64,000 bases of DNA from Chloroflexota bacterium (GTDB lineage: Bacteria > Chloroflexota > Anaerolineae > SpSt-313), in NCBI GenBank assembly GCA_029553955.1, contig JAKPJZ010000256.1, positions 62,001-126,000 on the forward strand, in the 5' to 3' direction. Under the pieces are notes generated by a model. It had not been told where the DNA came from and did not search any database. It was given only the letters and a program-made list of their open reading frames with translations. The position numbers were made by a program, and so were the translations under genes. Below are positions 1 to 9,989 of this stretch, piece after piece (within the stretch, counting starts at the first letter, position 1; each line of letters begins with the position of its first letter).

Positions 1-1
1 C

Positions 2-424
2 GAGTACGACGTGGAGCCGGGGCGCAAGATTGCGGCGCTCGTCGCGGCCGGCGAGCTGGCGCCGGCGTTCGAGGCCGAGCGTGCAGCGCTCGTGGGCCTG
101 GCTCACCTCGACGATGGCCAACTGACCATCGCCCGTGCGCTGCCTGAAAAGCCGGCCAAGGCGCTGGCGCTGGTGACCGATGGCGTGGAGACCTACCTGC
201 CCCTCGCGGGTATGGTGGACCTGGAGCGCGAGCAGGCGCGCCTGGGCAAGGAGCTCGAGTCGGTGCAGGCCGACATCGCCCGCGCCGAGGGTCTGCTCTC
301 GAACGAGCGCTTTGTGGCCAAGGCGCCCGCCGACGTGGTGCAGAAGGAGCGCGACAAGCTGGCCGCGGCCCAGGAGCGCAAGGCGGCCCTCGCCGCACGG
401 CTCGAGCTGCTGGCGGGGATGTAG
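2..424 (+). CDS. valS: Valyl-tRNA synthetase, C-terminal part (partial)
   Basis: Only the last 140 codons are present; the frame is open from base 2, so the gene starts upstream of the window. The enzyme charges tRNA-Val with valine in the cytoplasm. The visible part ends in a highly charged helical stretch beginning near MVDLEREQARLGKELESV and running through FVAKAPADVVQKERDKL. This matches the C-terminal coiled-coil arm that in ValRS contacts the tRNA elbow; the motif with FVAKAP is characteristic of that arm. None of the catalytic HIGH or KMSKS region is in view, so the assignment rests on the arm alone, but this arm is distinctive. A strong hairpin follows the stop codon. Confidence 0.9.
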   Translation, partial: EYDVEPGRKIAALVAAGELAPAFEAERAALVGLAHLDDGQLTIARALPEKPAKALALVTDGVETYLPLAGMVDLEREQARLGKELESVQADIARAEGLLSNERFVAKAPADVVQKERDKLAAAQERKAALAARLELLAGM

Positions 425-461
425 GCGCTGGAGCACGAAAGGGCGCGAAAGGCCACGAAAA

Positions 462-491
462 GGCGGGCAACCCTGCGCAGGGCTGCCCGCC
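462..491 (+). terminator. Hairpin after valS
   Basis: GGCGGGCA pairs with TGCCCGCC and CCCTG with CAGGG around a 2-4 base loop, starting about 37 bases after the valS stop. It is placed as expected for a transcription terminator, but no U-tract follows, so it may equally be one of the dispersed hairpins of this genome. Confidence 0.45.
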
Positions 492-495
492 GTCC

Positions 496-960
496 CGTCA
501 TTGCGAGCCGCAGCGAAGCAATCCCCTGGTTGCGAGCGGAGCGATGCAACAGCAGCCCACGAAGTGGGGATTGCTTTGTCGGCGGTCCGTGCCTCGCACG
601 AACCGCCTCCTGACTTGAAAATGCGGCAGGGCGTCGTAGCCTAGCCCCTTGTGGGCGTCGTTCCTCCCTGCGCGCAGGCGGCGTGTGGCCGTCTTCATGG
701 CTTGTGGTGCCCTTGGGGCATGATGTCTGCTCAGAAACTCGGGGCACTGTCATTGCGAGCGCAGCGAAGCAATCTCCACGTCCGGCATTGGAGATTGCTT
801 CGTCGGCGGCTGCGGCCGCCTCCTCGCAATGACAGGCCAAGGTTCTGTGCTTGGTACAGGGTTCGGCGAACCCTGGGGTACTCGCAATGACAGCCGCGGT
901 TTCTATGCCTGCATATGCCGCATCGTGGCATGGGGTACCCGCAATGACACATTCGTGGCT
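496..960. repeat. Cluster of dispersed CATTGCGAG...GAAGCAATC repeats
   Basis: The gap between valS and the next gene holds no convincing gene. It contains several partial copies of a palindromic repeat: CATTGCGAGC-CGCAGCGAAGCAATC near 498-523, a fuller copy at about 750-835 with the inverted half GATTGCTTCGTCGGC...CTCGCAATGACA, and end pieces (ACTCGCAATGACAG, ACCCGCAATGACAC) to 950. The same repeat recurs near 29940, 42340, 42700 and 52200-52370. An identical ACAGGGTTCGGCGAACCCTGG palindrome lies at 855-875 and again near 42677. Apparent ORFs across the region are translations of the repeat. Confidence 0.8.
634..665. repeat. Degenerate internal piece of the 123-144 bp TIR element
   Basis: CGTAGCCTAGCCCCTTGTGG followed by GCGTCGTT closely resembles the inner part of the TIR elements at 36902-37024 and 57452-57595 (CGTAGTCTAGCCCCTTGTGG, GCGTTGTT). 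The TIR ends themselves are not recognisable here, so this is a fragment or remnant. Confidence 0.5.
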
Positions 961-1025
961 GTGGTGCTGGGGGCCTTCCATCTCGCCGTCGCCGGAGCGC
1001 CGGCTGCCGCAGCAGTGGGGGCTGC

Positions 1026-1669
1026 GTGATCGTGGCTGCGTTGGCCACCACCTATGCCCGCCTGCCGCGCGTGCCCTACCTGGCCCTGGCGACCGTCGTA
1101 GCCCTGCTGGCGATCAACGGTCTGATCTTTGCCCAGTTGATCGCGGGTATCGTCGGCCCCGGCGATCTTGCCTTCGATTCGGCAGTGGCGCTGGGCCATC
1201 CGGCAGCAGGCACGGCGCTGGAGAATGCGGTGCGAATGGATGCGAGCGCTCTGAGCCTGCACTGGATCGAGACCCAGGAGGTCGAGTGGCTGGCCAACGT
1301 CGAGCTTGCCGAGTCTGGGGCCAGAGGGATGCAGGCCACGTACGGCGATACCGACCGCCAGGCCTTCCTGACCGTGCTGAGCTTTGAGAGCCGACAAGCC
1401 AGCAATGCCTTCTTCGATCGCTGGGGCAAGAATGCGATGGGGTCGCTGCGGCTCATGGAGATCAGGCAGAGCTGGCCGGCCGGGGGCAGTTCCACCGCTT
1501 CCACAACGTTGGGGCCGGCAGGGCCTACAGCGCCTGGCAGGTCGATACCTGGGTGCACATCATCGAGGTGCCGTGGGCCTATGCGCAGGCGGCGCCCCTG
1601 GCCAGGCAGATGAAGGATGCCGTGTCGGCGAGCTACCGTGGCGGGGGGGCAGTGACGATCGGCGCGTGA
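1026..1669 (+). pseudogene. Frameshifted membrane-anchored hypothetical protein
   Basis: From a GTG at 1026 the frame encodes an N-terminal hydrophobic segment (YLALATVVALLAINGLIFAQ) and a soluble part with LHWIETQEVEWLANVELAES. After about base 1440 this frame degenerates into low-complexity Ser/Pro/Arg. A second frame then continues plausible protein: GQFHRFHNVGAGRAYSAWQV, then DTWVHIIEVPWAYAQ, ending in ...VTIGA and TGA at 1667-1669. One frameshift between about 1435 and 1485 joins the two parts into a protein of roughly 213 residues. It is either a real inactivating mutation or a one-base sequencing or assembly error in the G-rich stretch. No family is recognised. A 15-bp perfect hairpin begins at the stop codon. 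Confidence 0.6.
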
Positions 1670-1702
1670 GCCTTGCGAGGGTACTGAACCCTCGCAAGGC
1701 TC
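1668..1702 (+). terminator. Perfect 15-bp hairpin at the end of the frameshifted gene
   Basis: GAGCCTTGCGAGGGT (1668-1682) and ACCCTCGCAAGGCTC (1688-1702) pair perfectly around ACTGA. It overlaps the TGA stop. No U-tract is present. The sequence is related to the GGAACCCTGCGAAGGTT palindrome at 9937-9979. Confidence 0.5.
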
Positions 1703-1757
1703 CATGTATGCGAGGTTGGGGTAGGGTAAATGGCTCTTGACCGCCTTGTCAGGGCTA

Positions 1758-1786
1758 TTGACTTCGCGGCTGCGTTGAATTATGGT
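1758..1786 (+). promoter_or_regulatory. Possible sigma-70 promoter for the small gene at 1859
   Basis: TTGACT (1758-1763), a 17-base spacer and TATGGT (1781-1786). The -35 is good and the -10 moderate. It lies 73 bases upstream of the GTG at 1859. Confidence 0.4.
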
Positions 1787-1858
1787 GGTTGTAGTAGGAC
1801 CACATGGGACAGCGTGATGTGCTGTGCCTGAGGAGAACACACCGAAAGGAGTGAAGCA

Positions 1859-2092
1859 GTGGAGGCATATCGTGTGGAAGCGACCATCTCCCAGGATGGT
1901 ATGCTCACCATCCGGGGCGTGCCTTTTCGTGCCGGCGACACAGTCGAAGTGATCATCCTTCAGCGTCGCAAGCACGAAGGCGCCGAATGCCGCCTTCTGC
2001 GCGGTAAGCCTATCCGCTATGTGGCACCGTTCGATAGCGTCGCTGAGGACGAGTGGAGCGTGCTGCGAACCCGCTCCAGCAGCCCCGCATAG
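1859..2092 (+). CDS. Small antitoxin-like hypothetical protein
   Basis: 77 residues from a GTG preceded by GAAAGGAG at good spacing. The N-terminus reads as a short beta-rich unit (EAYRVEATISQDGMLTIRG, then FRAGDTVEVIILQR). That pattern is common in small proteins of unknown function in cyanobacteria and Chloroflexota that often precede or replace antitoxins. The tail (PFDSVAEDEWSVL) also fits this type, which typically ends with an acidic stretch and a tryptophan. No toxin gene is seen next to it. The downstream gene is convergent and their ends overlap by 76 bases. The antitoxin reading is inference from sequence style only. Confidence 0.6.
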   Translation: MEAYRVEATISQDGMLTIRGVPFRAGDTVEVIILQRRKHEGAECRLLRGKPIRYVAPFDSVAEDEWSVLRTRSSSPA

Positions 2093-2610
2093 TCCACCGC
2101 CGCCCAATCCGTCGTATCCACCTCGAACACCGGGCCGCCAATATCCAGCGGCCGGGCCTGCCCCCGGCGCAGCGTCTCCTCAAACTCGGCCGCGTTTAGA
2201 TGGTCCACGTGCCCCGGATGCCGCTCGCCCGACGCGGCGCGAGCCGTGAAGCGCTGCACGAGCACGTCGTCCTCGGCCCAACACAGCACCTGCACGGGTC
2301 GGAAGCCGTATTTGTTCTTCAGCGCCAGGAACTCGCGGGTGGCGTGCTGCGGGTCAAAGGGGCTCTCGACGATGAGCGAGCGCCCGGCGGAGAGCTGCGC
2401 CTCCACCAAGTGGTAGATGAGGGCGTAGGTGGCCATGCCGAGCCGGCGCGACCAGGCGCGGTCGCTCCAGCCGAGGGTGCCGAAGAGGGTCTCTTTGATG
2501 CCGTCTTTGGCGACGAGGGGCAGCCGCAAATCCGCGGCCAGGCGGCGGGCGAGCGTCGTCTTGCCGGTGCAGGGCAGGCCGAGGACGATGAGCAGCAACG
2601 GTTCGCGCAT
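2017..2610 (-). CDS. P-loop kinase-like ATP-binding protein
   Basis: 197 residues from the ATG at 2610, with GGGAGG a little upstream on the minus strand. The frame is open further upstream, but the extra residues do not look like family sequence. LLLIVLGLPCTGKTTLARRL near the N-terminus contains a Walker A motif (GLPCTGKTT). DLRLPLVAKDGIKETLF fits the nucleotide- or substrate-binding segment of AAA_33-type small kinases. Such proteins include zeta-toxin-like kinases, chloramphenicol phosphotransferase-like enzymes and uncharacterised ATP-binding proteins. IVESPFDP after the second strand is also typical of these kinases. The substrate cannot be named. Its 3' end overlaps the convergent small gene ending at 2092. 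Confidence 0.75.
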   Translation of the reverse strand: MREPLLLIVLGLPCTGKTTLARRLAADLRLPLVAKDGIKETLFGTLGWSDRAWSRRLGMATYALIYHLVEAQLSAGRSLIVESPFDPQHATREFLALKNKYGFRPVQVLCWAEDDVLVQRFTARAASGERHPGHVDHLNAAEFEETLRRGQARPLDIGGPVFEVDTTDWAAVDYAGLLERVRSTLHSSSATLSNGAT

Positions 2611-2762
2611 GGCGCCTACAACCTCCCATAGAGCCTGACTTTGCACACTCGACGCGATCTGCGGCTCGACCTGCTGCGCGACGATGATCGCCCGAGAAAT
2701 GGAACCCTCACTGGTGTGGATGTGCCCCCATCTCCTCATGCGTTGAATGAAGAGGCTGCTGC

Positions 2763-4952
2763 TCAAGACGGAGCCTGTCCTAAGGGCGACAGGCGAATCG
2801 CGTTATCCTGTGTCTGCTCTCCTGTTGCCGGCAGGCGCTGTCCGGATGGATACTCATACATTCCCACGAGCAATTGTCCCGTTCTGAGCGCTGCGGCGTC
2901 GCTCACTGTCAGATCGTGCCTGTCCTCGATGATCTCTCCATTGCCCCATAGGCTCGTCGGGTATCTCCCGTTGCCGGGGATACCGTCGCTCTGGGTGATC
3001 AGGTCTCCGCTGGAGTCAAGCAAGTGCACAAAGACGTGATAGCTCGCGGATGGTGTGACTAGCGCGCGCCAATAGAGGCCTACTTGCACAGTCGAGGGGG
3101 ACGAGGGGGGGCGAGTCACAGTGTATCCCAAGAGGGCTATGTCACCCGACCTTGCCTCACAGGGAATGGCTTGTCGCGGAAGCGAGGTGATCCGTGGCGG
3201 GATAGAGAAACTGCCGACGATCAAGGGATCAAGGGTCTTGCCGTCCCGTTCTGCTCGCAGCCCTGCCAACTGGATTGCGACACGATACTGATTTTGAGCC
3301 GCAGCCTGAGGGGGAATGCGGACGGAGATCTCATCACAGAACACCTGCCCTGGTCTCCAATCGGCAGACGAATAGCGGCCCAAACCAGGTAAGGTGAACC
3401 GGCTGGCGACCACGCTCAAGTCGTTGTCGAGAATCTCGACTTGCTCGACAATCTGAGCATCCTGTTCCTGCCGGAGCGGTTGCCAACAGGCGGTCACAAC
3501 AACGCTGTCTCCCGGCGCGGCCCTGATTGGCCTGACGCTTGCGCCCAATAGCACTGCGACATCCCCAAAGCTGGCATTGATCGGCTCCATGCCCGAGGGC
3601 AGTTGCTCCGGCCGGTAGAGGCGAGGGGGAGCATAGGCTGGCCGATAGATGCACATGAAGCTCAGAAATGACAGCGAAGCGATAGCGCCCACGATATTCA
3701 GGACATGCGGCTGTCTTGGATGCAGCGGCTGAAGTTGTGACCAGCCCAAGACGAGAAGGATGGCAAAGCTCGTGACACCCGCGGGGTAGAGGAAGCGTCC
3801 CTGTCCTCCATCTCGAGAGATCCACACCGCATACAGACCACTGGACAGATTCAGAATGGCTATGATGGCCACCCAAAAGGCCGGCTTGCGCCAATCCATT
3901 CTGAGCCCATCTCTTCGGACGCGGACCAGTAGCCCGGCAACAGCTATGAGTACCAGCGCTATGCCCACCCACTCTGCATAGGCTGGCAGCTCTACCTGGT
4001 ATCCGTATCTATCCCACACTCCCGTGAGCTGGTTCAGGGCCACCGACAACAAGGTGCTTGAAGGGGGGCGTGCTTGCCAGCGAATGGGGCCGAGCCATCT
4101 CAGTTGCTCGGGTCCAGCCAATTGGGGCATGAGCAATCCATTGCGAACGAACCACCAAGCCGACACGCTGAGCAGACCGCCGATGAACAGCGAGCTGCTC
4201 ATGATAATGCCCTTCAAGCCGGTGCGCAGAGAGTTGAGGAGTATGAGCACAAGTAAAGCCGGCATGAACAGCCAGAGGCTGAACTTGGTCATCATTCCAA
4301 GTCCAGCCAGTATCCCCAGGAGCAGAGCCCCCTTTCGGCTCGTGCCAAGGTTGACTCCGCGCAGACTGGCCCATGTGAGGACTGAGCCCATCAGTATTGC
4401 GAGACTGTCATTATTGACCATGCTGGTAATCCACGAGAAAGGTGGGAAGGAACTCACCAAGATGGCCACTGCCATTGAGAGAAGGTTATCGTCTCGGAAG
4501 ACCAGACGGGCTGAGAAAAACACAAACACTACGGCCGTGGCTCCAAACAATACCGAGAGCAGGCGCACGCGCTTGAGTGCGAGCACATCACCTGCCTGCA
4601 AATCCGCCTGTGTAAACGCCGTGATGTTGCGATTGTCGAAAGCAGGCGTCGAGTTGTCATATACGGCAAAGGGGTTAGCCGGAGCTTGATAGTCGCTGAC
4701 GGGGAGATCTGCTATCAAGAATGCAGATAGCACGTAGTAGAGTGGAGGGTGCCGGATCGGAACGGCCTCAGGAGATGGCAAGCCTTTGTTCTGGACAATC
4801 AGAACGATATGATGGTAATGCAAACCCTCGTCTGGCCCCTCGAAAGGCGGAGTAACAGAGGTAAAGGCGTACCCCCAGACAAGCTGCAGCGTGAACAAGG
4901 CCACGGCAATCCAATGCTCAACACGGGGAGAGTGATTGAGTAAGAGTCCCAT
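2763..4952 (-). CDS. GT-C family membrane glycosyltransferase (PMT-like)
   Basis: 729 residues. The first half has around ten hydrophobic segments. The early loop TPPFEGPDEGLHYHHIVL carries the acidic motif (PDE) found in the first extracytoplasmic loop of GT39/GT83-like polyprenyl-phosphate sugar transferases. HPPLYYVLSAF downstream is also typical. The C-terminal third (from about residue 440) is soluble and beta-rich; the segment with YHVFVHLLD and PSGQRLPATG recurs in Chloroflexota membrane glycosyltransferases. It should transfer a sugar from a lipid carrier to an acceptor outside the membrane. Donor and acceptor are unknown. The gene appears to stand alone on the minus strand, followed 153 bases later by the P-loop protein. 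Confidence 0.8.
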   Translation of the reverse strand: MGLLLNHSPRVEHWIAVALFTLQLVWGYAFTSVTPPFEGPDEGLHYHHIVLIVQNKGLPSPEAVPIRHPPLYYVLSAFLIADLPVSDYQAPANPFAVYDNSTPAFDNRNITAFTQADLQAGDVLALKRVRLLSVLFGATAVVFVFFSARLVFRDDNLLSMAVAILVSSFPPFSWITSMVNNDSLAILMGSVLTWASLRGVNLGTSRKGALLLGILAGLGMMTKFSLWLFMPALLVLILLNSLRTGLKGIIMSSSLFIGGLLSVSAWWFVRNGLLMPQLAGPEQLRWLGPIRWQARPPSSTLLSVALNQLTGVWDRYGYQVELPAYAEWVGIALVLIAVAGLLVRVRRDGLRMDWRKPAFWVAIIAILNLSSGLYAVWISRDGGQGRFLYPAGVTSFAILLVLGWSQLQPLHPRQPHVLNIVGAIASLSFLSFMCIYRPAYAPPRLYRPEQLPSGMEPINASFGDVAVLLGASVRPIRAAPGDSVVVTACWQPLRQEQDAQIVEQVEILDNDLSVVASRFTLPGLGRYSSADWRPGQVFCDEISVRIPPQAAAQNQYRVAIQLAGLRAERDGKTLDPLIVGSFSIPPRITSLPRQAIPCEARSGDIALLGYTVTRPPSSPSTVQVGLYWRALVTPSASYHVFVHLLDSSGDLITQSDGIPGNGRYPTSLWGNGEIIEDRHDLTVSDAAALRTGQLLVGMYEYPSGQRLPATGEQTQDNAIRLSPLGQAPS

Positions 4953-5043
4953 GTAGCGTGCTCCCGCGTTCTTCTGCGGCGGTCAATCGGCGGTTCCACG
5001 AGCCTAATCACGAATAGTCCTCAGCGGCATCTCCAGAGTCAGT

Positions 5044-6330
5044 TCACAACGTCGGAAACACCCACGACTCGCGCTTGGGGAAGAGGACGTCGACGAGCGG
5101 CTGCAGTGCGGCATCCACACGTGCGTCGGGATACCAGGCGCAGAGTTCCTCGCGGCTGTGGTGGCCGAGCCAGAGCTGCCAGGCGGCCCACCAGGGGAAG
5201 CGCACGGCGCGGCTCTCCAGCGGGCCGAGCGAGCGGGCGCCGGCCAGGCGGCCGTGGCGAAAGTCGAGCTCGATGGTGTCGGTGTAGAGGTCGAGGCGCA
5301 AAAAGCTGTTGTAGCCCGCCAGGAACGAGCCGGCCAGCCGCTGCTCGAGCACCGGGGCGATGGCGCTGAGGAAGCGCACGGCGTTGGGGATGCGCACCTG
5401 CCAGGCATAGGGCTGGTGCCAGCGGGCGCCGAGGTAGGCAGCCATCCACATCAGGGGCGAGGAGGCAGGCAGGCTGAAGCGAATGGCCTTGAGGCGGCGG
5501 CCGGCCGCCAGGTCCCTGGCCAGGCGCAGGGCCGCCAGGCTCGAACGGTAGGGCAGCGGTGAGGCCTCGGCCACGACCACGCCCTGGCGGTGCGACTCGG
5601 GGGTCTCGTTGCGGTAGATGCGCAGGTAGCCGGTCGGCCGGCCCGCTTCGAGGGTCAGGTAGGTGTCGAGGGCATCGCCATCGCTGTGCGCCGGGTCATC
5701 CTGATAGCGCCAGGCCGCAGCCGGGCGCTCGAGGCTGACGCCGAGGGCGGCCTGCGTCGTTGCCAGGTACCCGAGGAGGAGCGGCAGGTCCTCGTCCGTG
5801 GCCCGGCGGACGGTGCAGGCAGCATCGGCTTCGAGCGGCTCGGGCACGCGCTCGGGGCTGAGCTCGTAGCCGTGGCCCAAGGGGATGATGTACTCATAGC
5901 CGAATTGGCGGTAGAAGAAGGGTATGCCCTGGATGCTGGCCAGGTGGCAGCCCCTGGCCTCGAGCTGGCCTTCGAACCAGCGCATCAGGGCGCGCACCAA
6001 GCCGCGCCATCGGTAGTCGGGGTGGGTGCTGGCGATCCCCAGCTCGCCCACGCTGAGGCGCACGCCCTCATAGCGCCAGACCGTCGGCACCAGGCAGATG
6101 CTGGAGACAGCCTCGCCCGTGGCTGTGTCTTCGACAAAGGCGAAATCCTGCGGGCCGAGGCCCGGGTACTCGGTGGCCAGGGCGCGGGTCGAGGCCACCG
6201 CCGCCTGGTCGAAGGCCTGCCCGTGGAGCTGGGCGATGCGCTCGATGTCTTCAGTGCCCTGTGCGGTTTTGAGGACCAGGCCCTCGCCCAGGTCCTGCGG
6301 GAGGGAGGTTGCCTCAGCATCCCTGCCCAT
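5044..6330 (-). CDS. Eis-like GNAT N-acetyltransferase
   Basis: 428 residues from the ATG at 6330, which has a GGGGA ribosome-binding site; a longer upstream start exists but lacks one. The first half is a GNAT fold: VGELGIASTHPDYRWRGLVR contains the acetyl-CoA pyrophosphate-binding loop (YRWRGLVR, the R/Q-x-x-G-x-G/A motif) followed by LMRWFEGQLEARG. FFYRQFGYEYI is the conserved C-terminal GNAT strand. The second half, with a second divergent GNAT domain and an SCP2-like end, gives the length typical of the Eis/COG4552 family (about 400 residues). Eis relatives acetylate amines such as aminoglycosides or lysines; the substrate here is unknown. Confidence 0.8.
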   Translation of the reverse strand: MGRDAEATSLPQDLGEGLVLKTAQGTEDIERIAQLHGQAFDQAAVASTRALATEYPGLGPQDFAFVEDTATGEAVSSICLVPTVWRYEGVRLSVGELGIASTHPDYRWRGLVRALMRWFEGQLEARGCHLASIQGIPFFYRQFGYEYIIPLGHGYELSPERVPEPLEADAACTVRRATDEDLPLLLGYLATTQAALGVSLERPAAAWRYQDDPAHSDGDALDTYLTLEAGRPTGYLRIYRNETPESHRQGVVVAEASPLPYRSSLAALRLARDLAAGRRLKAIRFSLPASSPLMWMAAYLGARWHQPYAWQVRIPNAVRFLSAIAPVLEQRLAGSFLAGYNSFLRLDLYTDTIELDFRHGRLAGARSLGPLESRAVRFPWWAAWQLWLGHHSREELCAWYPDARVDAALQPLVDVLFPKRESWVFPTL

Positions 6331-6500
6331 AACACTTCCCCTGCGTTGTGGGGGCGCATCCCGAGCAACCCTGGCAGACATTGCTCTGACGGCCCTGGGG
6401 TGGTTCGGGAACTGCCCTTACTTTGCCTGCTGGAATACGCCAATCCCACCCTGCAACCGGGTTTGACGCTCCGCGGGTGCCCGGTGCGACCCCTTAAGGT

Positions 6501-6564
6501 GGGGTTTTGGTGTGTTGGCCCTGGCGCGCCCGCGGGCGCGCCAGGGCCAACACACCAAAACCCC
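6501..6564. repeat. Palindrome A, 64 bp, perfect
   Basis: The arm 6501-6532, beginning GGGGTTTTGGTGTGTTGGCC, is the exact reverse complement of 6533-6564, with no spacer; the centre is GCGCGCCCGCGGGCGCGC. On the right flank, to about 6658, lies the reverse complement of the conserved head seen left of palindrome F (CAGCCTRTCGGAGA, GACAGCCGGGC, GCCCGGCTCTGGGCC). The element is therefore inserted in opposite orientation to F. It sits between the HAD and Eis-like genes. Confidence 0.95.
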
Positions 6565-6652
6565 CTCCTGGCCCAGAGCCGGGCGGCTGCCGCGCGAAAT
6601 GCCCGGCTGTCGCAGGATGCTGCGGACAGCGAGCCCCCTCTCCGATAGGCTG

Positions 6653-7318
6653 CTAGTAGAAACGCTCGACCGGCCAGCCCGTGCGTGTGGCGTGGTGGCG
6701 CAGGCGGGCGTCGGGGTTGACGGCGACGGGGTGGGCCACGGCCAGGAGCATGGCCAGGTCGGTGTAGCTGTCGGTGTAAAAGTAGCTCTGCGCCAGGTCA
6801 AGGCGGTGCTCGGCGGCAAAGGCGCGTGCCCAGTACACCTTGCCGGGCCCGAAGCATATCGGCTCGATGCAGCGCCCGGTAAAGAGCCCGCCCTGCACCT
6901 CCAGACGGGTGCAGATGTAGCGCTCGTCGAGGCCCAGGGCGTGGCACACGGGCGCCGAGACGTAGGGTGTGGAGGCGGTGAGCAGCGCCACGGTGTGGCC
7001 CTCGGCCATGTGCTCGCGGATGCGCTTGACGGCGCCCTCGGCGATGCAGGGCCGCACCATCTCTTCGAACCAGCGGTTCGAACGCGCGATCAACTCGGCT
7101 TCGCTCTGGCCGCGCATGCTGGCCGCCAGGCGCCGGGTGATGACGGCCATATCGATGACCGCCAGGCGGTACTGCAGGTTCCACCAAGCCAAGCGCAGGA
7201 ACTGCCCCCGGCTCAGGCGGCCCTCGCGGTACTCGAAGCGTGCCCACAGGGAGGCCGAGCCACGGGTCAGCACGGTGTGGTCCAGGTCGAAAAAGGCGGC
7301 GACAGGCCCTTGCGCCAC
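6653..7318 (-). CDS. HAD-IB family phosphatase (SerB-like)
   Basis: 221 residues from a GTG with GGAGGGAGG upstream. AAFFDLDHTVLTRGSA holds motif I (DLDHT) with the nucleophilic aspartate. HTVALLTASTPYVSAPV supplies motif II (the threonine/serine of TAS). The segment from GPGKVYWARAFAAEH carries the motif III lysine, and YFYTDSYTDLAMLLAVAHP is motif IV, where HAD-IB proteins have SxxDLP-like sequence. The length fits the family of phosphoserine-phosphatase-like hydrolases. The substrate is not determinable; members act on phosphoserine, lyso-phospholipids or CDP-alcohol-derived phosphates. Its stop codon abuts the flank of palindrome A. Confidence 0.85.
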   Translation of the reverse strand: MAQGPVAAFFDLDHTVLTRGSASLWARFEYREGRLSRGQFLRLAWWNLQYRLAVIDMAVITRRLAASMRGQSEAELIARSNRWFEEMVRPCIAEGAVKRIREHMAEGHTVALLTASTPYVSAPVCHALGLDERYICTRLEVQGGLFTGRCIEPICFGPGKVYWARAFAAEHRLDLAQSYFYTDSYTDLAMLLAVAHPVAVNPDARLRHHATRTGWPVERFY

Positions 7319-7463
7319 GACGGCAGCCTCCCTCCAAGATGCGGTGACGGAGTTTCCTCATGGTAGCACGAAGCCGGGCCGGTGCCAAATCCCAGAGAGG
7401 GTGGGTTGTGAATAGGCGCGGGATGGGGTTTCGAGCGCGTCGGGTGTTTGGCGGTGCGAGGCG

Positions 7464-7582
7464 GGGCGGGCTGGAAAGCCCGCCCTACGAAGTGACGGCC
7501 CCGGGCGCATGCGCCCGGGGCCATCGCTCCTCATGCTATTGGGGCGGTTCGCGTGTAGGGGCGGTTCGCGAACCGCCCTACA
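7464..7582. terminator. Three hairpins downstream of groEL
   Basis: GGGCGGGCT/AGCCCGCCC (7464-7485), the perfect 26-bp palindrome GGCCCCGGGCGC-ATGCGCCCGGGGCC (7497-7522), and TGTAGGGGCGGTTCG/CGAACCGCCCTACA (7554-7582, one bulged G). They lie between the groEL stop and the start of the HAD gene, so at least one could terminate groESL. The last one is a dispersed palindromic repeat of this genome; a variant sits inside a coding region at about 21311-21336. Confidence 0.6.
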
Positions 7583-7597
7583 AGCGAAACGATCGGT

Positions 7598-9232
<1,635 letters not shown>

Positions 9233-9258
9233 TCACTCCTCTTTGCGTCTTTGCCTGG

Positions 9259-9555
9259 CTATTGCTGAAGGATGGCGAGGATATCCTTCTCGCCGAGGAC
9301 GAGGTACTTTTTGTCGTTCAGCTTGAACTCGTTGCCGGCATACTTTTGATAGAGGACGCGGTCGCCCACCTTGACGTCCATGGGCAGGCGGGTGCCGTCA
9401 TCGGTCAGGCGGCCTGGGCCCGCGGCCACCACGGTGCCTTCCTGCGGCTTCTCTTTGGCCGTCTCGGGCAGCACCAGGCCGCTCGCCGTGGTCTCCTCTC
9501 GCTCGATCGGCTCGACGACCACACGGTCACCCAGGGGCTTGATGTTCAGCGCCAT
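9259..9555 (-). CDS. groS: Co-chaperonin GroES (Hsp10)
   Basis: 98 residues. It caps the GroEL chamber. The sequence is classic: [19 protein letters not shown], followed by [18 protein letters not shown] and a closing [11 protein letters not shown]. The mobile loop that binds GroEL is the [11 protein letters not shown] region. It is the first gene of the groES-groEL operon. The CIRCE operator lies 44 bases upstream, so heat-inducible HrcA repression is expected; hrcA itself is not in the window. GAGGGTTT precedes the ATG. Confidence 0.98.
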   Translation of the reverse strand: MALNIKPLGDRVVVEPIEREETTASGLVLPETAKEKPQEGTVVAAGPGRLTDDGTRLPMDVKVGDRVLYQKYAGNEFKLNDKKYLVLGEKDILAILQQ

Positions 9556-9598
9556 CTTTACAAACCCTCCTTCAAGTTTGATGAACTGGGCTGACGTC

Positions 9599-9625
9599 TT
9601 AGCACTCTCACCGTCGGAGTGCTAA
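9599..9625 (-). promoter_or_regulatory. CIRCE operator of groESL
   Basis: TTAGCACTC, nine bases, GAGTGCTAA: a perfect match to the consensus HrcA-binding inverted repeat. It is placed directly upstream of groES. On the minus strand a weak TTGCAG-17-TTAGCA promoter would overlap the operator, as expected for HrcA control. Confidence 0.97.
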
Positions 9626-9854
9626 TTGCGACCCACATGATACTGCAATTGGCCCTAAATGGCAAGTGGGCCGAGCGCAGCGGAGAGGACAAAGGAGGGG
9701 CGTGGTGGCCCCACAGCACCAACATGCTGCATCATGCGCCAGAAATCTACGATTTGCTACGCGTTTCGTGGCTTCTTGGGCTGGTCTGGGTGGTCGGCGT
9801 GTGGGTGTCTGCGGGGGGCTCTAGCACTCGCCGGTGCCGAGTGCCAGCCGACTG

Positions 9855-9979
9855 TCGGAGAGGCAACTGGTCAGCTTCGGCGCCCTGGCAACGGCCGGGC
9901 CGGCGCGTTGCCGGCGCCCGGCACGGGTACGGTCTGGCCGGAACCCTGCGAAGGTTCGGAACCTTCGCAGGGTTCCGGC
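9855..9979. repeat. Palindrome-element head plus 20-bp perfect hairpin
   Basis: The region between groES and the PA14 gene has no gene. GACTGTCGGAGAGGCAACTG...CCTGGCAACGGCCGGGC resembles the conserved head flanking palindromes D and F. It leads into GCCGGAACCCTGCGAAGGTT (9937-9956), CGG and its exact reverse complement (9960-9979). The hairpin lies 10 bases past the stop of the PA14 gene and may serve as its terminator. Confidence 0.7.
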
Positions 9980-9989
9980 TGGGCGAGCG

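Noticed and set aside
425..1025. Small ORFs of 60-180 codons in the repeat cluster
   Set aside because: They translate palindromic repeats on both strands, are Arg/Cys-rich and have no ribosome-binding sites.
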